Shown here in pieces: positions 7,331 through 14,291 of a stretch of DNA of 19,852 bases (its first letter is position 1; every line of letters starts with the position of its first letter). A program made the position numbers and the translations under genes. The stretch covers positions 1 to 19,852 of the forward strand of contig JAEDCW010000036.1 of the NCBI GenBank assembly GCA_016293975.1. The letters run 5' to 3'. The DNA comes from Clostridia bacterium. Its GTDB lineage: Bacteria > Bacillota > Clostridia > Christensenellales > CAG-138. The notes beneath the pieces are model-generated. The model did not search any database and was not told the origin of the DNA. It worked only from the letters and a program-made list of their open reading frames with translations.

Positions 7331-7704
7331 GTTAAAAACAATCCGAAGCATACACTTTTTATCTTGGAGGACTTAACAGGTATTCGCAGTGCAACAGAGC
7401 GTGTTCGCACTGAAGACCGCTATGTGTCTGTTTCGTGGTCGTTCCATGACCTTGAACAAAAGCTTATTTACAAGGCAAAACAAAATCCCCTTGTTATTAA
7501 GGTAGATCCTCGTTATACAAGTCAATGCTGTCTTGTTTGCGGACACACTGAAAAGTCTAACCGCACAAGAAGAAACACTTGTTTTCCTGTAAAAACTGTG
7601 GTTACAAACCCAATGATGACCGCATTGGAGCAATGAATTTGTATCGTATTAGAATAAACTATCTTACCGATAGCCAAGTGCAAAATACAGTTGCGGCAGA
7701 GTAA
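7331..7704 (+). pseudogene. tnpB: IS605/IS200-type tnpB, C-terminal remnant with frameshift
   Basis: The last ~120 codons of an OrfB/TnpB RNA-guided nuclease survive. The frame opens after a TAG and reads KHTLFILEDLTGIRSA, with the RuvC glutamate. It continues through SWSFHDLEQKLIYKA and DPRYTSQCCLVCGHTEKSNR, the first half of the zinc ribbon. The frame then breaks near 7570. Its second half reads on in another frame as SCKNCGYKPNDDRIGAMNLYR, with the last RuvC aspartate, and ends in NTVAAE and a stop at 7702-7704. The N-terminal two thirds are missing, and no tnpA or left end is seen. It cannot make an active nuclease. Confidence 0.85.
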
Positions 7705-7857
7705 ATCCTCGTCGTAAATGGTGTTGTCGTCAACCACCCTGTGATGTAACGCCACTTTAGATAGCAATATCTATTGGGGTTTAAAGGTCGGAGACGCAAG
7801 ACGTTAGCACGACTGGGCAGTTACAAGCCCACTACCTTTAGGTGGTGGGTAGTTGAC
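7620..7857 (+). ncRNA. IS605 right end and omegaRNA (reRNA) region
   Basis: The stretch from the tnpB 3' end to the element's right end is where IS605-type elements encode the guide RNA of TnpB. It ends with the classic right-end hairpin CCCACTACC-TTTA-GGTGGTGGG (7828-7849, one G·T pair), then TAGTTGAC. The region looks well kept despite the broken nuclease gene. The guide portion would start just after 7857. The exact 5' limit of the RNA cannot be seen; the one given is approximate. Confidence 0.6.
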
Positions 7858-7966
7858 GATTGATACTGAGAACGCTGGGACGAAAATGCTCGGGGGTTTC
7901 TTAGTGCAAGTGGTAGAGTTTTTACATTGTTCTGATATGCTTTATTCAGTGGAAGAGCGAGATTAA
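7853..7966 (+). pseudogene. Gene fragment adjoining the IS605 right end
   Basis: Starting at the element boundary, one frame reads TIDTENAGTKMLGGFLVQ and continues to a stop at 7964-7966, 37 codons in all. The composition (VVEFLHCSDMLYSVEERD at the end) looks protein-like. It may be the 3' end of a host gene cut by the insertion. The family is not recognised, and no start or ribosome site is present. Confidence 0.3.
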
Positions 7967-7990
7967 TAGGAATTTGGAGAGGTAAATACT

Positions 7991-8490
7991 TTGGAAAATT
8001 GGGATGGATACTTAACAGATGGAAATCTGGCAAACCGAGACTTGTTTCGGGATGAACTACCCAAAGGATTGTACCATCTTGTGAGCGCAATTCTTGTCAG
8101 ACATATTTACGGTGATTATTTGCTTATAAAGAGGGACGCACGAAAACCTAACTACGGAGGCTATTATGAAGCAACGGCTGGAGGTTCTGCATTAAAGAGG
8201 GAGAACAAGGTATCCGTGTGCCAGAAGAGAGCTTTTTAGGAGACATGAATTCTTTCTGATGTTTTTGTGCAAATTGGCCGGTATACTTCACACGACACTA
8301 TTTACCATAATTTCTTATCTGTCACTGATTGCGACAAATAATCTATTTCTCTTCAAGGAGGCGAAACAACATCATACAAATGGGTTTCAGAAAAGGATTT
8401 TATTGCTTTCGTAAATTCAAACGAAATGATAGATAGTAAAAAAACATTATAATGATTTTTTGTAAGAATGGGATATATAAAATCCTTTAG
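7991..8490 (+). pseudogene. Nudix hydrolase pseudogene
   Basis: The N-terminal part is intact. TTG at 7991 follows GGAGAGG, and the frame reads LPKGLYHLVSAILVRH, DYLLIKRDARKPNYGGYYE and ATAGGSALKRE, the opening of a Nudix domain with the start of the Nudix box. The frame then breaks. A second frame supplies RRELF, the RE part of the box. A third frame reads QIGRYTSHDTIYHNFLSVTD, has a TAA where a sense codon is expected, then ETTSYKWVSEKDFIAFVNSN. A last shift gives FFVRMGYIK near 8490. At least three frameshifts and one nonsense codon make it non-functional. It once encoded a hydrolase of nucleoside-diphosphate-linked compounds of about 165 residues. Confidence 0.85.
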
Positions 8491-8495
8491 TTTCC

Positions 8496-8545
8496 AAATT
8501 TCGCACTTTTATACTCTCTATAGAGAGCATAGGAGTGCAAAATTT
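8496..8545. repeat. Near-perfect 50-nt palindrome
   Basis: Two 25-base arms meet at 8520/8521. AAATTT, GCACT, TAT and CTCTC on the left pair with AAATTT, AGTGC, ATA and GAGAG on the right, and two T·G pairs are allowed. Only positions 8502/8539 and 8513/8528 fail to pair. There is no T run after it, so it is not a simple terminator. A 24-codon minus-strand frame (MTTENEILHSYALYREYKSA then KFGN) spans it, without a good ribosome site. Confidence 0.7.
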
Positions 8546-8830
8546 CATTCTCTGTCGTCATAAGAAAACTACTCAACTGAGAATATTGCGTCACTTTCTT
8601 CCCTCAAGGTGGCTATATCCCCCTTGCGCCGCTAAAGCGGCTACCCCCTGTGGACGTGCCGTCCGCAAACGGTTTTGACAAACCATTCGCCGCCAGCAAG
8701 TTTGAATATCATGCAAGGAATAATCCTCCGTATGATCGCAACACACGAAGGATTAACTATTCACGGGCACCACCCTATAAGCCGAGGACTTTAATAATAG
8801 CAACTTAGAATGAGAATACAGCGCGACTTC
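8546..8830. other. Gene-free stretch, possible intergenic repeat
   Basis: I see no supported gene here. A small perfect hairpin GCCGCT-AA-AGCGGC lies near 8628-8641, next to GC-rich text (CCCCCTTGCG, CCGTCCGC) unlike the AT-rich flanks. The composition suggests a dispersed intergenic repeat that may recur in the genome, but a second copy is not present in this window. No T-rich terminator for the LuxR-type gene is evident. Confidence 0.35.
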
Positions 8831-10444
8831 TCAGTCGGCTTTATCTTTCTCCTCTTGCTCCCTCATGAGGGTAGCATACTGCAAAAGCTGTTTTCGCGAG
8901 GAAATGCCAAGCTTGCTGTAAATGTTCTTATTATGGAACTTGACGGTGTTTTCGCTCATGCCAAGAATCTCGTGTATTTCCTTTGCCCTTTTGCCACTAA
9001 GGTATAGGTCAAAAATCTCCCTCTCGCGATTGGTGAGTGTGTCCAGATTCGCCAAGAACATCCTGAAGCTGTCACTGTCTATCTCATCCGACTTCTTGTC
9101 TACCAGGCGCTCTAAGTTGGTTTGGACTCTTGTATACTCAGTCAAAAGATCCTGTTTCTCGTCTACAAGAATACGAATCTGCTCCTCGTATTCACTGTCC
9201 TTTTGGGCTATGAAATCAAAGAGGTCGTCAATCTCTGAGACATTAGTCTTATGAGGCGGTGTGCCGCTCTCTTTAAATTCCTTTAGGCCCTTAATAATGG
9301 GCGATAGGAATTTTTTGCTGAAAAACAGGCAACAGATAATACCGAAGAACAACAGCAACACGATGAAAACCGCTATATGCAGGGTGTTTTCCTTTACCTG
9401 TGTGTCATAATCCGCCTTCGGTATCATAATCGCCAATGCCATGTTTTCACTTTGTCCGGTGATGTTTATACTCTCCAATAGCCCAATATATGTACGCTCA
9501 CCCTCGAAAACACAGAGTCCACTTTTGCTTTCCCTATAAGAAACAGCGTCACCGGGGTAAAGATAAAAACCACTGTCGGTACCGCAGCTTAAACTGTTAT
9601 CCATTTCTATGGCACCATTATTAACGCTAGCCAAAACACATAACTGCCTATCAAGCTCTGTCGGTTGGACATAGACAGATTTGAAATAGCCTTGACTTAA
9701 TTCAAAACCGCAAAGTCCATAGAATGTCCCGTTTTCCCCTAAGATTGGTATCGTAAGAAGTATCGCCTTCTCTGAAGTACCCGGCAATGTAAAGAAATCG
9801 GTAAAATGAAATGACTCCTCCAAGGAAATATACTCTTTACCCGTGAGTTCGTCATAATTTGGGAATAGCGAGGTATCAAACTCCAAGCGCCACTTTCTGT
9901 GAGGCATTATTCCGTGATTCTTACTTGTCTGAGGATTGCCTCTGTAAAGCAATACCGAGGAAACGTACGGTAAAGAAGGACCGTTGCATTGAAGATATAT
10001 GCCGTTTCTAGAGTGTTCTGCCTTATCCATATCATGGTTGACGGTAGTATCCAGGAGCACAAAAGCGCCTGAGCAGTCTGCTTGCAGAAGCTTTTGCTTT
10101 ACCGGTTCAAGCATCACGTCCTGTAGCTCTGTTAACTCTTCACTGCTAAACTCGTCAATGGTCGCCCCGTCCGAAAGCTGTTCATCTATCAACGCAGATA
10201 TATTCTCTGAAAGCTGCACACTCAAAATGGCGAGGTTTTCGAAGTCCTGAATCAGCTCGTGCCGAAAAAACCTCATCTGCCGATCGAGTGCCTCATGCAG
10301 CTCTTCCTGAGCAAAATCAACGTTGCCGATAAAGATTATTCCTGTGAATATGACCGAAAGAAGAACGATGGTCAAAACCAACATGTTGACGAACAGCTTC
10401 GCTCTCAGTGTTTTTGCAGAATGATTATGCGGTATAATGCTCAT
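8831..10444 (-). CDS. Transmembrane LuxR-type transcriptional regulator
   Basis: This is a 537-residue one-component regulator. A membrane helix near residues 17-41 and a second at about 354-376 (FIVLLLFFGIICCLFF) flank an outer domain of about 310 residues with no motif I recognise. After helix 2 comes a cytoplasmic linker with a likely coiled coil (about 416-455). A LuxR/GerE helix-turn-helix follows at about 470-525: LTNREREIFDLYLSGKRAKE, ILGMSENTVKFHNKNIYSKL. There is no receiver or kinase domain. DNA binding would occur at the membrane. The ATG at 10444 lies 14 bases after the stop of the substrate-binding lipoprotein gene, so the two are one operon, and the lipoprotein probably feeds a signal to the outer domain. 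That role is inference; target genes are not shown. Confidence 0.85.
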   Translation of the reverse strand: MSIIPHNHSAKTLRAKLFVNMLVLTIVLLSVIFTGIIFIGNVDFAQEELHEALDRQMRFFRHELIQDFENLAILSVQLSENISALIDEQLSDGATIDEFSSEELTELQDVMLEPVKQKLLQADCSGAFVLLDTTVNHDMDKAEHSRNGIYLQCNGPSLPYVSSVLLYRGNPQTSKNHGIMPHRKWRLEFDTSLFPNYDELTGKEYISLEESFHFTDFFTLPGTSEKAILLTIPILGENGTFYGLCGFELSQGYFKSVYVQPTELDRQLCVLASVNNGAIEMDNSLSCGTDSGFYLYPGDAVSYRESKSGLCVFEGERTYIGLLESINITGQSENMALAIMIPKADYDTQVKENTLHIAVFIVLLLFFGIICCLFFSKKFLSPIIKGLKEFKESGTPPHKTNVSEIDDLFDFIAQKDSEYEEQIRILVDEKQDLLTEYTRVQTNLERLVDKKSDEIDSDSFRMFLANLDTLTNREREIFDLYLSGKRAKEIHEILGMSENTVKFHNKNIYSKLGISSRKQLLQYATLMREQEEKDKAD

Positions 10445-10458
10445 ATCATACTACCCGG

Positions 10459-11787
10459 TTATGAGATAGATTCGAAAAACAACCATGTTTCTTCCGCTAA
10501 GACCTCAGGCAACTCTCCCGCAAGACAGCGCTCTTCCAAATCGTGTTGCAGCACGCGCAGTTTCTCGTAAAGTATAGCAATTTTTTCGTAGTAGCCGTCA
10601 TAGATCGGTTCTTCTACCAATGTAGATGTATCCCGAACCTTTTTCAGCGTAACGTAAAGGGTCTTATAGGACGCTTCTTCAAAGGGATAGGATTCGATCT
10701 CGTCGAAAGCACCGTCCGTAACTGGCATATATCCGGTGTCGGTAACAAATTGAAGATTCCTGTCACTTTCTGTAAGCCAACGGGCGAAAACAGCAGCAGC
10801 CTCTCCCTTTTGCTCTGTAGTTTTATAAGCGCAAAGACCTACGCCTGCTTGTGTAGCGATAGCATTGTCGAGATTGCTCTGCGGCATAGGCGCAACTTCA
10901 AGATTCATCGGTTCACTCGTATTGTCTGAATAGGTTACGGTATCGTTATAATAAAGTATAGCTGCGGACGAGCCAAAACCAGCAACGGTCTCTCCCGTCA
11001 TAACTTGAGTGTTAGCATACAAGTCGGATATGACGATATGTCCCTGCACTAGAGAAGTCGCAAACTCCATCCATGTTCCCTTTAATACGGCGTCGTCAAA
11101 ATCATACCAACCTTCTGATGTCATATAGTCGTTATGTCCTTTTGCTTCCATACATAGCTCTATTGCCCTCATAAGATAGTCCATGGCACAGAAGGATTTT
11201 CCACCTGACCAGTCATAATACGCCGCGGCAACCCTAAAGAACCCGTCCCAAGTGGCAAGGTCATCGTAGGTAAATCCGGTATCTGCCAAGAAACGCTCGA
11301 ATTGTGTTCCGTTTATAAATAAAAGCTGCGTGGATTTTGACACCGGAAATACCACAAGCTTTCCGTCCACAATGCCATCCTCTAAAAAGTCATCGACATA
11401 ATGGGCTAATTCATCCTGCGAAAAATAGTTGTTCCAGTCGACTAGATTCTGCGTTCCAAGTTCTTGCGCGTTATTGTTGTGACAAAAAAACAGGTCCGGC
11501 ATATTTGATGCACCCAATATGCCTTTTTGGGCAGCTTTAAGCTGCTGTCCGATTTGATACGCATTAGATATATGAGTTACATTTATTATAATACCCCTAT
11601 CTCTACCTAATGTGCTGTTGAATTCATCAACAAGCTCATTCATGGGAGAATTGGCCTGTTCACCATAAACATGCCACATGGTAAGTATAACAGGGTCATT
11701 GGGATCGAGGAGAGTGTCAGGCGAGCAGCCAACAACAATAAATATCACAAATAAGATAATTATGAATAAGCATGAGAATCTCTTCAA
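10459..11787 (-). CDS. Extracellular solute-binding lipoprotein (sugar ABC type)
   Basis: This is a 442-residue periplasmic-binding-fold protein of the sugar-binding family 1 type. The N-terminus is a lipoprotein signal: a hydrophobic stretch ending IVVGC, with Cys21 as the lipidated residue. The mature start VILTMWHVYGEQANSPMNEL and the later GFGSSAAILYYNDT and LEVAPMPQS are typical. The start is TTG at 11787 after AAAGGGGG; no nearby ATG is in frame. No permease or ATPase gene accompanies it. The only partner is the membrane LuxR-type regulator 14 bases downstream. It is therefore more likely a ligand sensor than an uptake protein, though it might serve a transporter elsewhere. A long structured leader precedes it. 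Confidence 0.85.
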   Translation of the reverse strand: MKRFSCLFIIILFVIFIVVGCSPDTLLDPNDPVILTMWHVYGEQANSPMNELVDEFNSTLGRDRGIIINVTHISNAYQIGQQLKAAQKGILGASNMPDLFFCHNNNAQELGTQNLVDWNNYFSQDELAHYVDDFLEDGIVDGKLVVFPVSKSTQLLFINGTQFERFLADTGFTYDDLATWDGFFRVAAAYYDWSGGKSFCAMDYLMRAIELCMEAKGHNDYMTSEGWYDFDDAVLKGTWMEFATSLVQGHIVISDLYANTQVMTGETVAGFGSSAAILYYNDTVTYSDNTSEPMNLEVAPMPQSNLDNAIATQAGVGLCAYKTTEQKGEAAAVFARWLTESDRNLQFVTDTGYMPVTDGAFDEIESYPFEEASYKTLYVTLKKVRDTSTLVEEPIYDGYYEKIAILYEKLRVLQHDLEERCLAGELPEVLAEETWLFFESIS

Positions 11788-11850
11788 CTTAGTTTCCCCC
11801 TTTTGGTATCTCCTACCCCTTTTCCCACCTGTTTTTGTCGGCCAAGGAAG

Positions 11851-11900
11851 TTTTTTTTGAACGACCTACCCAAAACAGCATTTTGGGTGGTGAAAAAAAA
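11851..11900. repeat. Hairpin between T8 and A8 runs
   Basis: The core stem is ACCCAAAA (11868-11875) and TTTTGGGT (11881-11888) with a five-base loop. ACC/GGT extends it past a one-base bulge, and the outermost T8 (11851-11858) and A8 (11893-11900) can also pair. On the minus strand it lies in the leader of the solute-binding gene, about 65-110 bases before its start. Confidence 0.65.
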
Positions 11901-11901
11901 G

Positions 11902-12007
11902 GGTGAGCGCACTATATTGCTTACATGAGGTATTCACTGGATGCCGAGGTTCAATGATTCTTTCACAAACAGTGAATTGTATAAAGGCTCTCCTTTATAG
12001 TCTCACC
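11902..12007 (-). ncRNA. Candidate structured leader RNA (riboswitch or attenuator) of the solute-binding gene
   Basis: A long-range stem closes this element: GGTGAG plus ACTATA at one end (12007-11996 on the minus strand) pair with TATAGT and CTCACC at the other (11916-11902), with a three-base bulge. Inside lie a perfect 8-bp stem ATTCACTG/CAGTGAAT (11932-11939, 11970-11977) and a perfect 8-bp tetraloop hairpin TATAAAGG-CTCT-CCTTTATA (11980-11999). The last hairpin shares bases 11996-11999 with the closing stem, so the two compete. On the minus strand the closing stem is followed by C and eight T residues (11900-11893), as in an intrinsic terminator. No known riboswitch class is recognised. 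Confidence 0.45.
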
Positions 12008-12018
12008 AAGTATTCACG

Positions 12019-12046
12019 CGCCTGGCGTAGCGCACGTTCTCAGGCG
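12019..12046 (-). other. Leader hairpin upstream of the structured element
   Basis: CGCCTG (12019-12024) and CAGGCG (12041-12046) pair, with a loop that itself contains GCG-TA-CGC-like text. On the minus strand it would be the first hairpin of the solute-binding gene's leader, about 40 bases after the promoter. Confidence 0.4.
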
Positions 12047-12089
12047 TTGTTTTGTGCTGTTTCAGTGACATGAATACATGGATGTGTAC

Positions 12090-12118
12090 ATTGTACCATG
12101 GGGGACGCTTTTTTTCAA
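12090..12118 (-). promoter_or_regulatory. Sigma-A promoter of the solute-binding/LuxR operon
   Basis: On the minus strand TTGAAA (12113-12118) and TACAAT (12090-12095) are spaced by 17 bases. Transcription would begin near 12083, giving a leader of about 295 bases before the TTG start at 11787. Confidence 0.65.
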
Positions 12119-12183
12119 GTTGGCGAGATTGAAGAAATTCGACACTCATCGTCAAAGACTACATATACCATTAGGAGGTGTTT

Positions 12184-12951
12184 ATGGGACTGTTTGACAA
12201 AAAGTATTGCAGCGTTTGCGGAGAAAAGATCGGTCTTTTCGGAAATCGCAAATTGGAAGATGGTAATTTATGCAAAGACTGTGCCAAAAAGCTGTCCTAT
12301 TGGTTTGACGATCGCCGTCACAGCACGGTAGACGAAATCAAGGCACAGCTGGCTTACAGGGAAGAGAATCAGCAAAGGGTTAACAATTTTAACATCACTC
12401 GCACATTCGGGCGAGGCGTATTGATTGTGCTCGACGAGGATAAGCGCCAGTTTGCAGTAGTTCGCACCAAGAACATGCGCGATGAAAACCCGGATATACT
12501 TGATTATTCTCAGGTAACGGGCTGTGACCTCGACATAGACGAGGATAGAAGCGAGGAAAAGCGCGAGACCCCGGACGGCAAAGAGGTAAGCTATAATCCT
12601 CCCCGCTACACGTGGAGTTACGACTTCCGTATGACGATACGCGTAAATCATCCTTATTTCGACGATATGCGCTTTAATTTGAATAACAGCACCGTGCATA
12701 TCGAGCCCGATTACAGCGGCGGCAGGATGATGGGTCCGAGCTTTAATCCTCGTAATCATCCCGACTACAAGGAGTATGTTGATATGGGCAACGAAATCAA
12801 AAAAATCTTGATGCAGATACGTCAGGAGACAAGAGATTCGGTTGTAGTGGCAAATGCTCCCAAGACTCCTGTAGTATGCCCCACTTGCAGTGCTACTACA
12901 GTCCCCGATGAACGTGGATGTTGCGAATACTGTGGCAGGCCCATTAACTAA
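12184..12951 (+). CDS. DUF4428-type zinc-finger protein
   Basis: This is a 255-residue cytoplasmic protein of unknown role. It opens with a treble-clef-like zinc finger: Cys9, Cys12 (YCSVCGEKIG) and Cys30, Cys33 (LCKDCAKKL), the pattern of DUF4428. A middle region (about 65-200) contains LIVLDEDKRQFAVV and ILDYSQVTGCDLDIDE, possibly a PH-like fold. A second zinc ribbon closes the protein (Cys232, Cys235, then CCEYCG at 246-250). There is no signal peptide or membrane helix. The start is ATG at 12184, five bases after AGGAGG; the GTG at 12178 overlaps that site and was rejected. It begins a plus-strand cluster of four uncharacterised genes. The function is unknown. Confidence 0.8.
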   Translation: MGLFDKKYCSVCGEKIGLFGNRKLEDGNLCKDCAKKLSYWFDDRRHSTVDEIKAQLAYREENQQRVNNFNITRTFGRGVLIVLDEDKRQFAVVRTKNMRDENPDILDYSQVTGCDLDIDEDRSEEKRETPDGKEVSYNPPRYTWSYDFRMTIRVNHPYFDDMRFNLNNSTVHIEPDYSGGRMMGPSFNPRNHPDYKEYVDMGNEIKKILMQIRQETRDSVVVANAPKTPVVCPTCSATTVPDERGCCEYCGRPIN

Positions 12952-12955
12952 CCGT

Positions 12956-12978
12956 CAATACTCGCTTTTGCGTTATTG
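12956..12978. promoter_or_regulatory. Dyad upstream of the lipoprotein gene (copy A)
   Basis: CAATACTCGC-TTTT-GCGTTATTG forms an inverted repeat with a one-base offset. With flanks it matches the copy at 13642-13664 at about 25 of 32 positions. A further dyad, TTTCGA-TACAT-TCGAAA, follows at 12987-13003. It lies about 50 bases before the lipoprotein start and could be an operator or promoter element. Confidence 0.45.
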
Positions 12979-13025
12979 AAAATACGTTTCGATACATTCG
13001 AAAACAATCTAACTGGAGGAAAAAA

Positions 13026-13550
13026 ATGAAGAAGCTTCTTATATTGATGTTGGCAGTTGTTATGTGCCTCGCAGTAGTTGTAGGCTGCGTTGGAGAAGGC
13101 AATACAGAGATTACCGGTGAAACTTATGATACCGGAATTATAAGCGTTCTTGTCCCGAAAAACTGGGAAGCTTATCCCGTTATGGATTACTTCACAGATT
13201 CGAACGGCGTAGTCGATCCCAACCAGGTTCGAATTGTCAAGGATGCAAAGTCCGAGTTGGATACGTTCTCTAAGCCCTATTTACAGATCACCTACTATGA
13301 GACTCAGACATCAGAGCCCATGAGGGAATTCTACACTGATCCCCAGGATATCGAACCCATAACCACTGACAAATACACATGGAACGGATTTACAGCATTA
13401 AGTCTGGAATATCCCGTGGCTGTGCTTTGGACACAGATTGGCGATTCTCAAATCCAGATCCTTATGATGCTTGAGAGCAGCGACGGTAAAGTTGCTATTG
13501 AAGATGCTGATGTACAGGCCATCATCGCCAGCGTAAGCATTAACGAATAG
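13026..13550 (+). CDS. Small lipoprotein of unknown function
   Basis: This is a 174-residue exported lipoprotein. The signal peptide MKKLLILMLAVVMCLAVVVG ends at Cys21 in a VVGC lipobox. The mature domain starts after a short acidic linker and reads YDTGIISVLVPKNWEAYPV, then YLQITYYETQTSEP, and ends with DVQAIIASVSI. This layout is like small clostridial lipoproteins that resemble PsbP/LpqN-type folds, but no family is certain. ATG at 13026 follows GGAGG (13016-13020). It lies 74 bases after the DUF4428 gene. Confidence 0.8.
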   Translation: MKKLLILMLAVVMCLAVVVGCVGEGNTEITGETYDTGIISVLVPKNWEAYPVMDYFTDSNGVVDPNQVRIVKDAKSELDTFSKPYLQITYYETQTSEPMREFYTDPQDIEPITTDKYTWNGFTALSLEYPVAVLWTQIGDSQIQILMMLESSDGKVAIEDADVQAIIASVSINE

Positions 13551-13598
13551 TCTTACAAATACGCAGTGCTTCGTAATTTTGAAGAACTGCACGATTGA

Positions 13599-13629
13599 CA
13601 CGGTGCGCTGTGTCATAACAGCCGCCGTG
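13599..13629. terminator. Hairpin after the lipoprotein gene
   Basis: CACGG (13599-13603) pairs with CCGTG (13625-13629), and inside it CTGT (13608-13611) pairs with ACAG (13618-13621). No T run follows, so it may be a weak terminator or an RNA-stabilising 3' hairpin. Confidence 0.35.
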
Positions 13630-13641
13630 TGACAATTCAGT

Positions 13642-13664
13642 CAATATACGCATTTGCGTTATTG
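13642..13664. promoter_or_regulatory. Dyad upstream of the small membrane protein gene (copy B)
   Basis: CAATATACGCA-TT-TGCGTTATTG is a 10-bp inverted repeat broken by one extra T. It is the near twin of copy A at 12956-12978 and sits 32 bases before the gene start. It could be a regulator site shared by the two genes. Confidence 0.45.
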
Positions 13665-13695
13665 TGATAACTATTATTTTTAGGAGGAAATGTAA

Positions 13696-14097
13696 ATGGA
13701 AGCAAAAGGTTCAGGGTTTCTCAAGGTGACAGGTATTTTGATGATAATCGGCGGTGCTATCAGCCTGATAGTTGCCATAGTTGCCATCATTGGCATAGCC
13801 GCGCTCGTGTATGTTGCAGGCAGTGAAATAAATGCAGGTCTGCTTTATGCAGCAGGTGTCATCTCACTTGTCAGCGCTGTAGCTGAGCTCATCGCAGGTA
13901 TCGTTGGCGTTAAGAATTGCAAGAAGCCCGAAAAGGCTCGGACATGCGTGGTTTGGGGCGTAATTGTTGCTGTACTCTGTGTTGCAGGTTCCGTCCTGAC
14001 CGTTGTTGGTGGCAATAGTTTCCCCGTATTTAGTCTTATCTTAGGACTGGTACTGCCCGTACTTTATATCGTAGGCGCTATAAAGAACAAGGCGTAA
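13696..14097 (+). CDS. Small four-helix membrane protein
   Basis: This is a 133-residue integral membrane protein with four hydrophobic helices at about 9-38, 45-70, 83-104 and 109-128. Small and polar residues (Gly, Ala, Ser) are frequent in the helices. The loop between helices 2 and 3 is basic (KNCKKPEKAR), so it probably faces the cytoplasm. No catalytic motif is visible, and the family is not recognised. ATG at 13696 lies eight bases after AGGAGG. It may act with the neighbouring lipoprotein, since both share an upstream dyad. Confidence 0.75.
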   Translation: MEAKGSGFLKVTGILMIIGGAISLIVAIVAIIGIAALVYVAGSEINAGLLYAAGVISLVSAVAELIAGIVGVKNCKKPEKARTCVVWGVIVAVLCVAGSVLTVVGGNSFPVFSLILGLVLPVLYIVGAIKNKA

Positions 14098-14108
14098 TGT
14101 AAACGGAG

Positions 14109-14139
14109 AGCCGCTGTTCCATCAAGCAGCGGCTTCTTT
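14109..14139 (+). terminator. Intrinsic terminator of the small membrane protein gene
   Basis: AGCCGCTG (14109-14116) pairs with CAGCGGCT (14127-14134) around a ten-base loop, followed by TTCTTTG. Confidence 0.8.
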
Positions 14140-14180
14140 GTAAAGTAAAACCACCGGCCCAGCCAGTGGTTTTACTTTAC
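14140..14180. repeat. Perfect 15-bp hairpin after the terminator
   Basis: GTAAAGTAAAACCAC (14140-14154) pairs perfectly with 14166-14180 around an 11-base loop, in which GG/CC can also pair. The AT-rich outer arm provides T-rich ends on both strands, so it may act as a second, bidirectional terminator. Confidence 0.7.
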
Positions 14181-14291
14181 AGCATCAAATCACCGTCCAA
14201 TAGACACTTGGACGTAAACGATGAATTATAAGCCTGTTCGGATGCTAAACATACATACTTTGAAAAAACACAGAAAGTGAGGATATAACAG

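Noticed and set aside
11902..12007. T-box leader
   Set aside because: There is no AGGGTGGTACC-type antiterminator box and no tRNA-synthetase or amino-acid gene downstream.
12268..12759. 163-codon minus-strand frame opposite the DUF4428 gene
   Set aside because: No ribosome site, no recognisable domain, and fully antisense to a well-supported gene.
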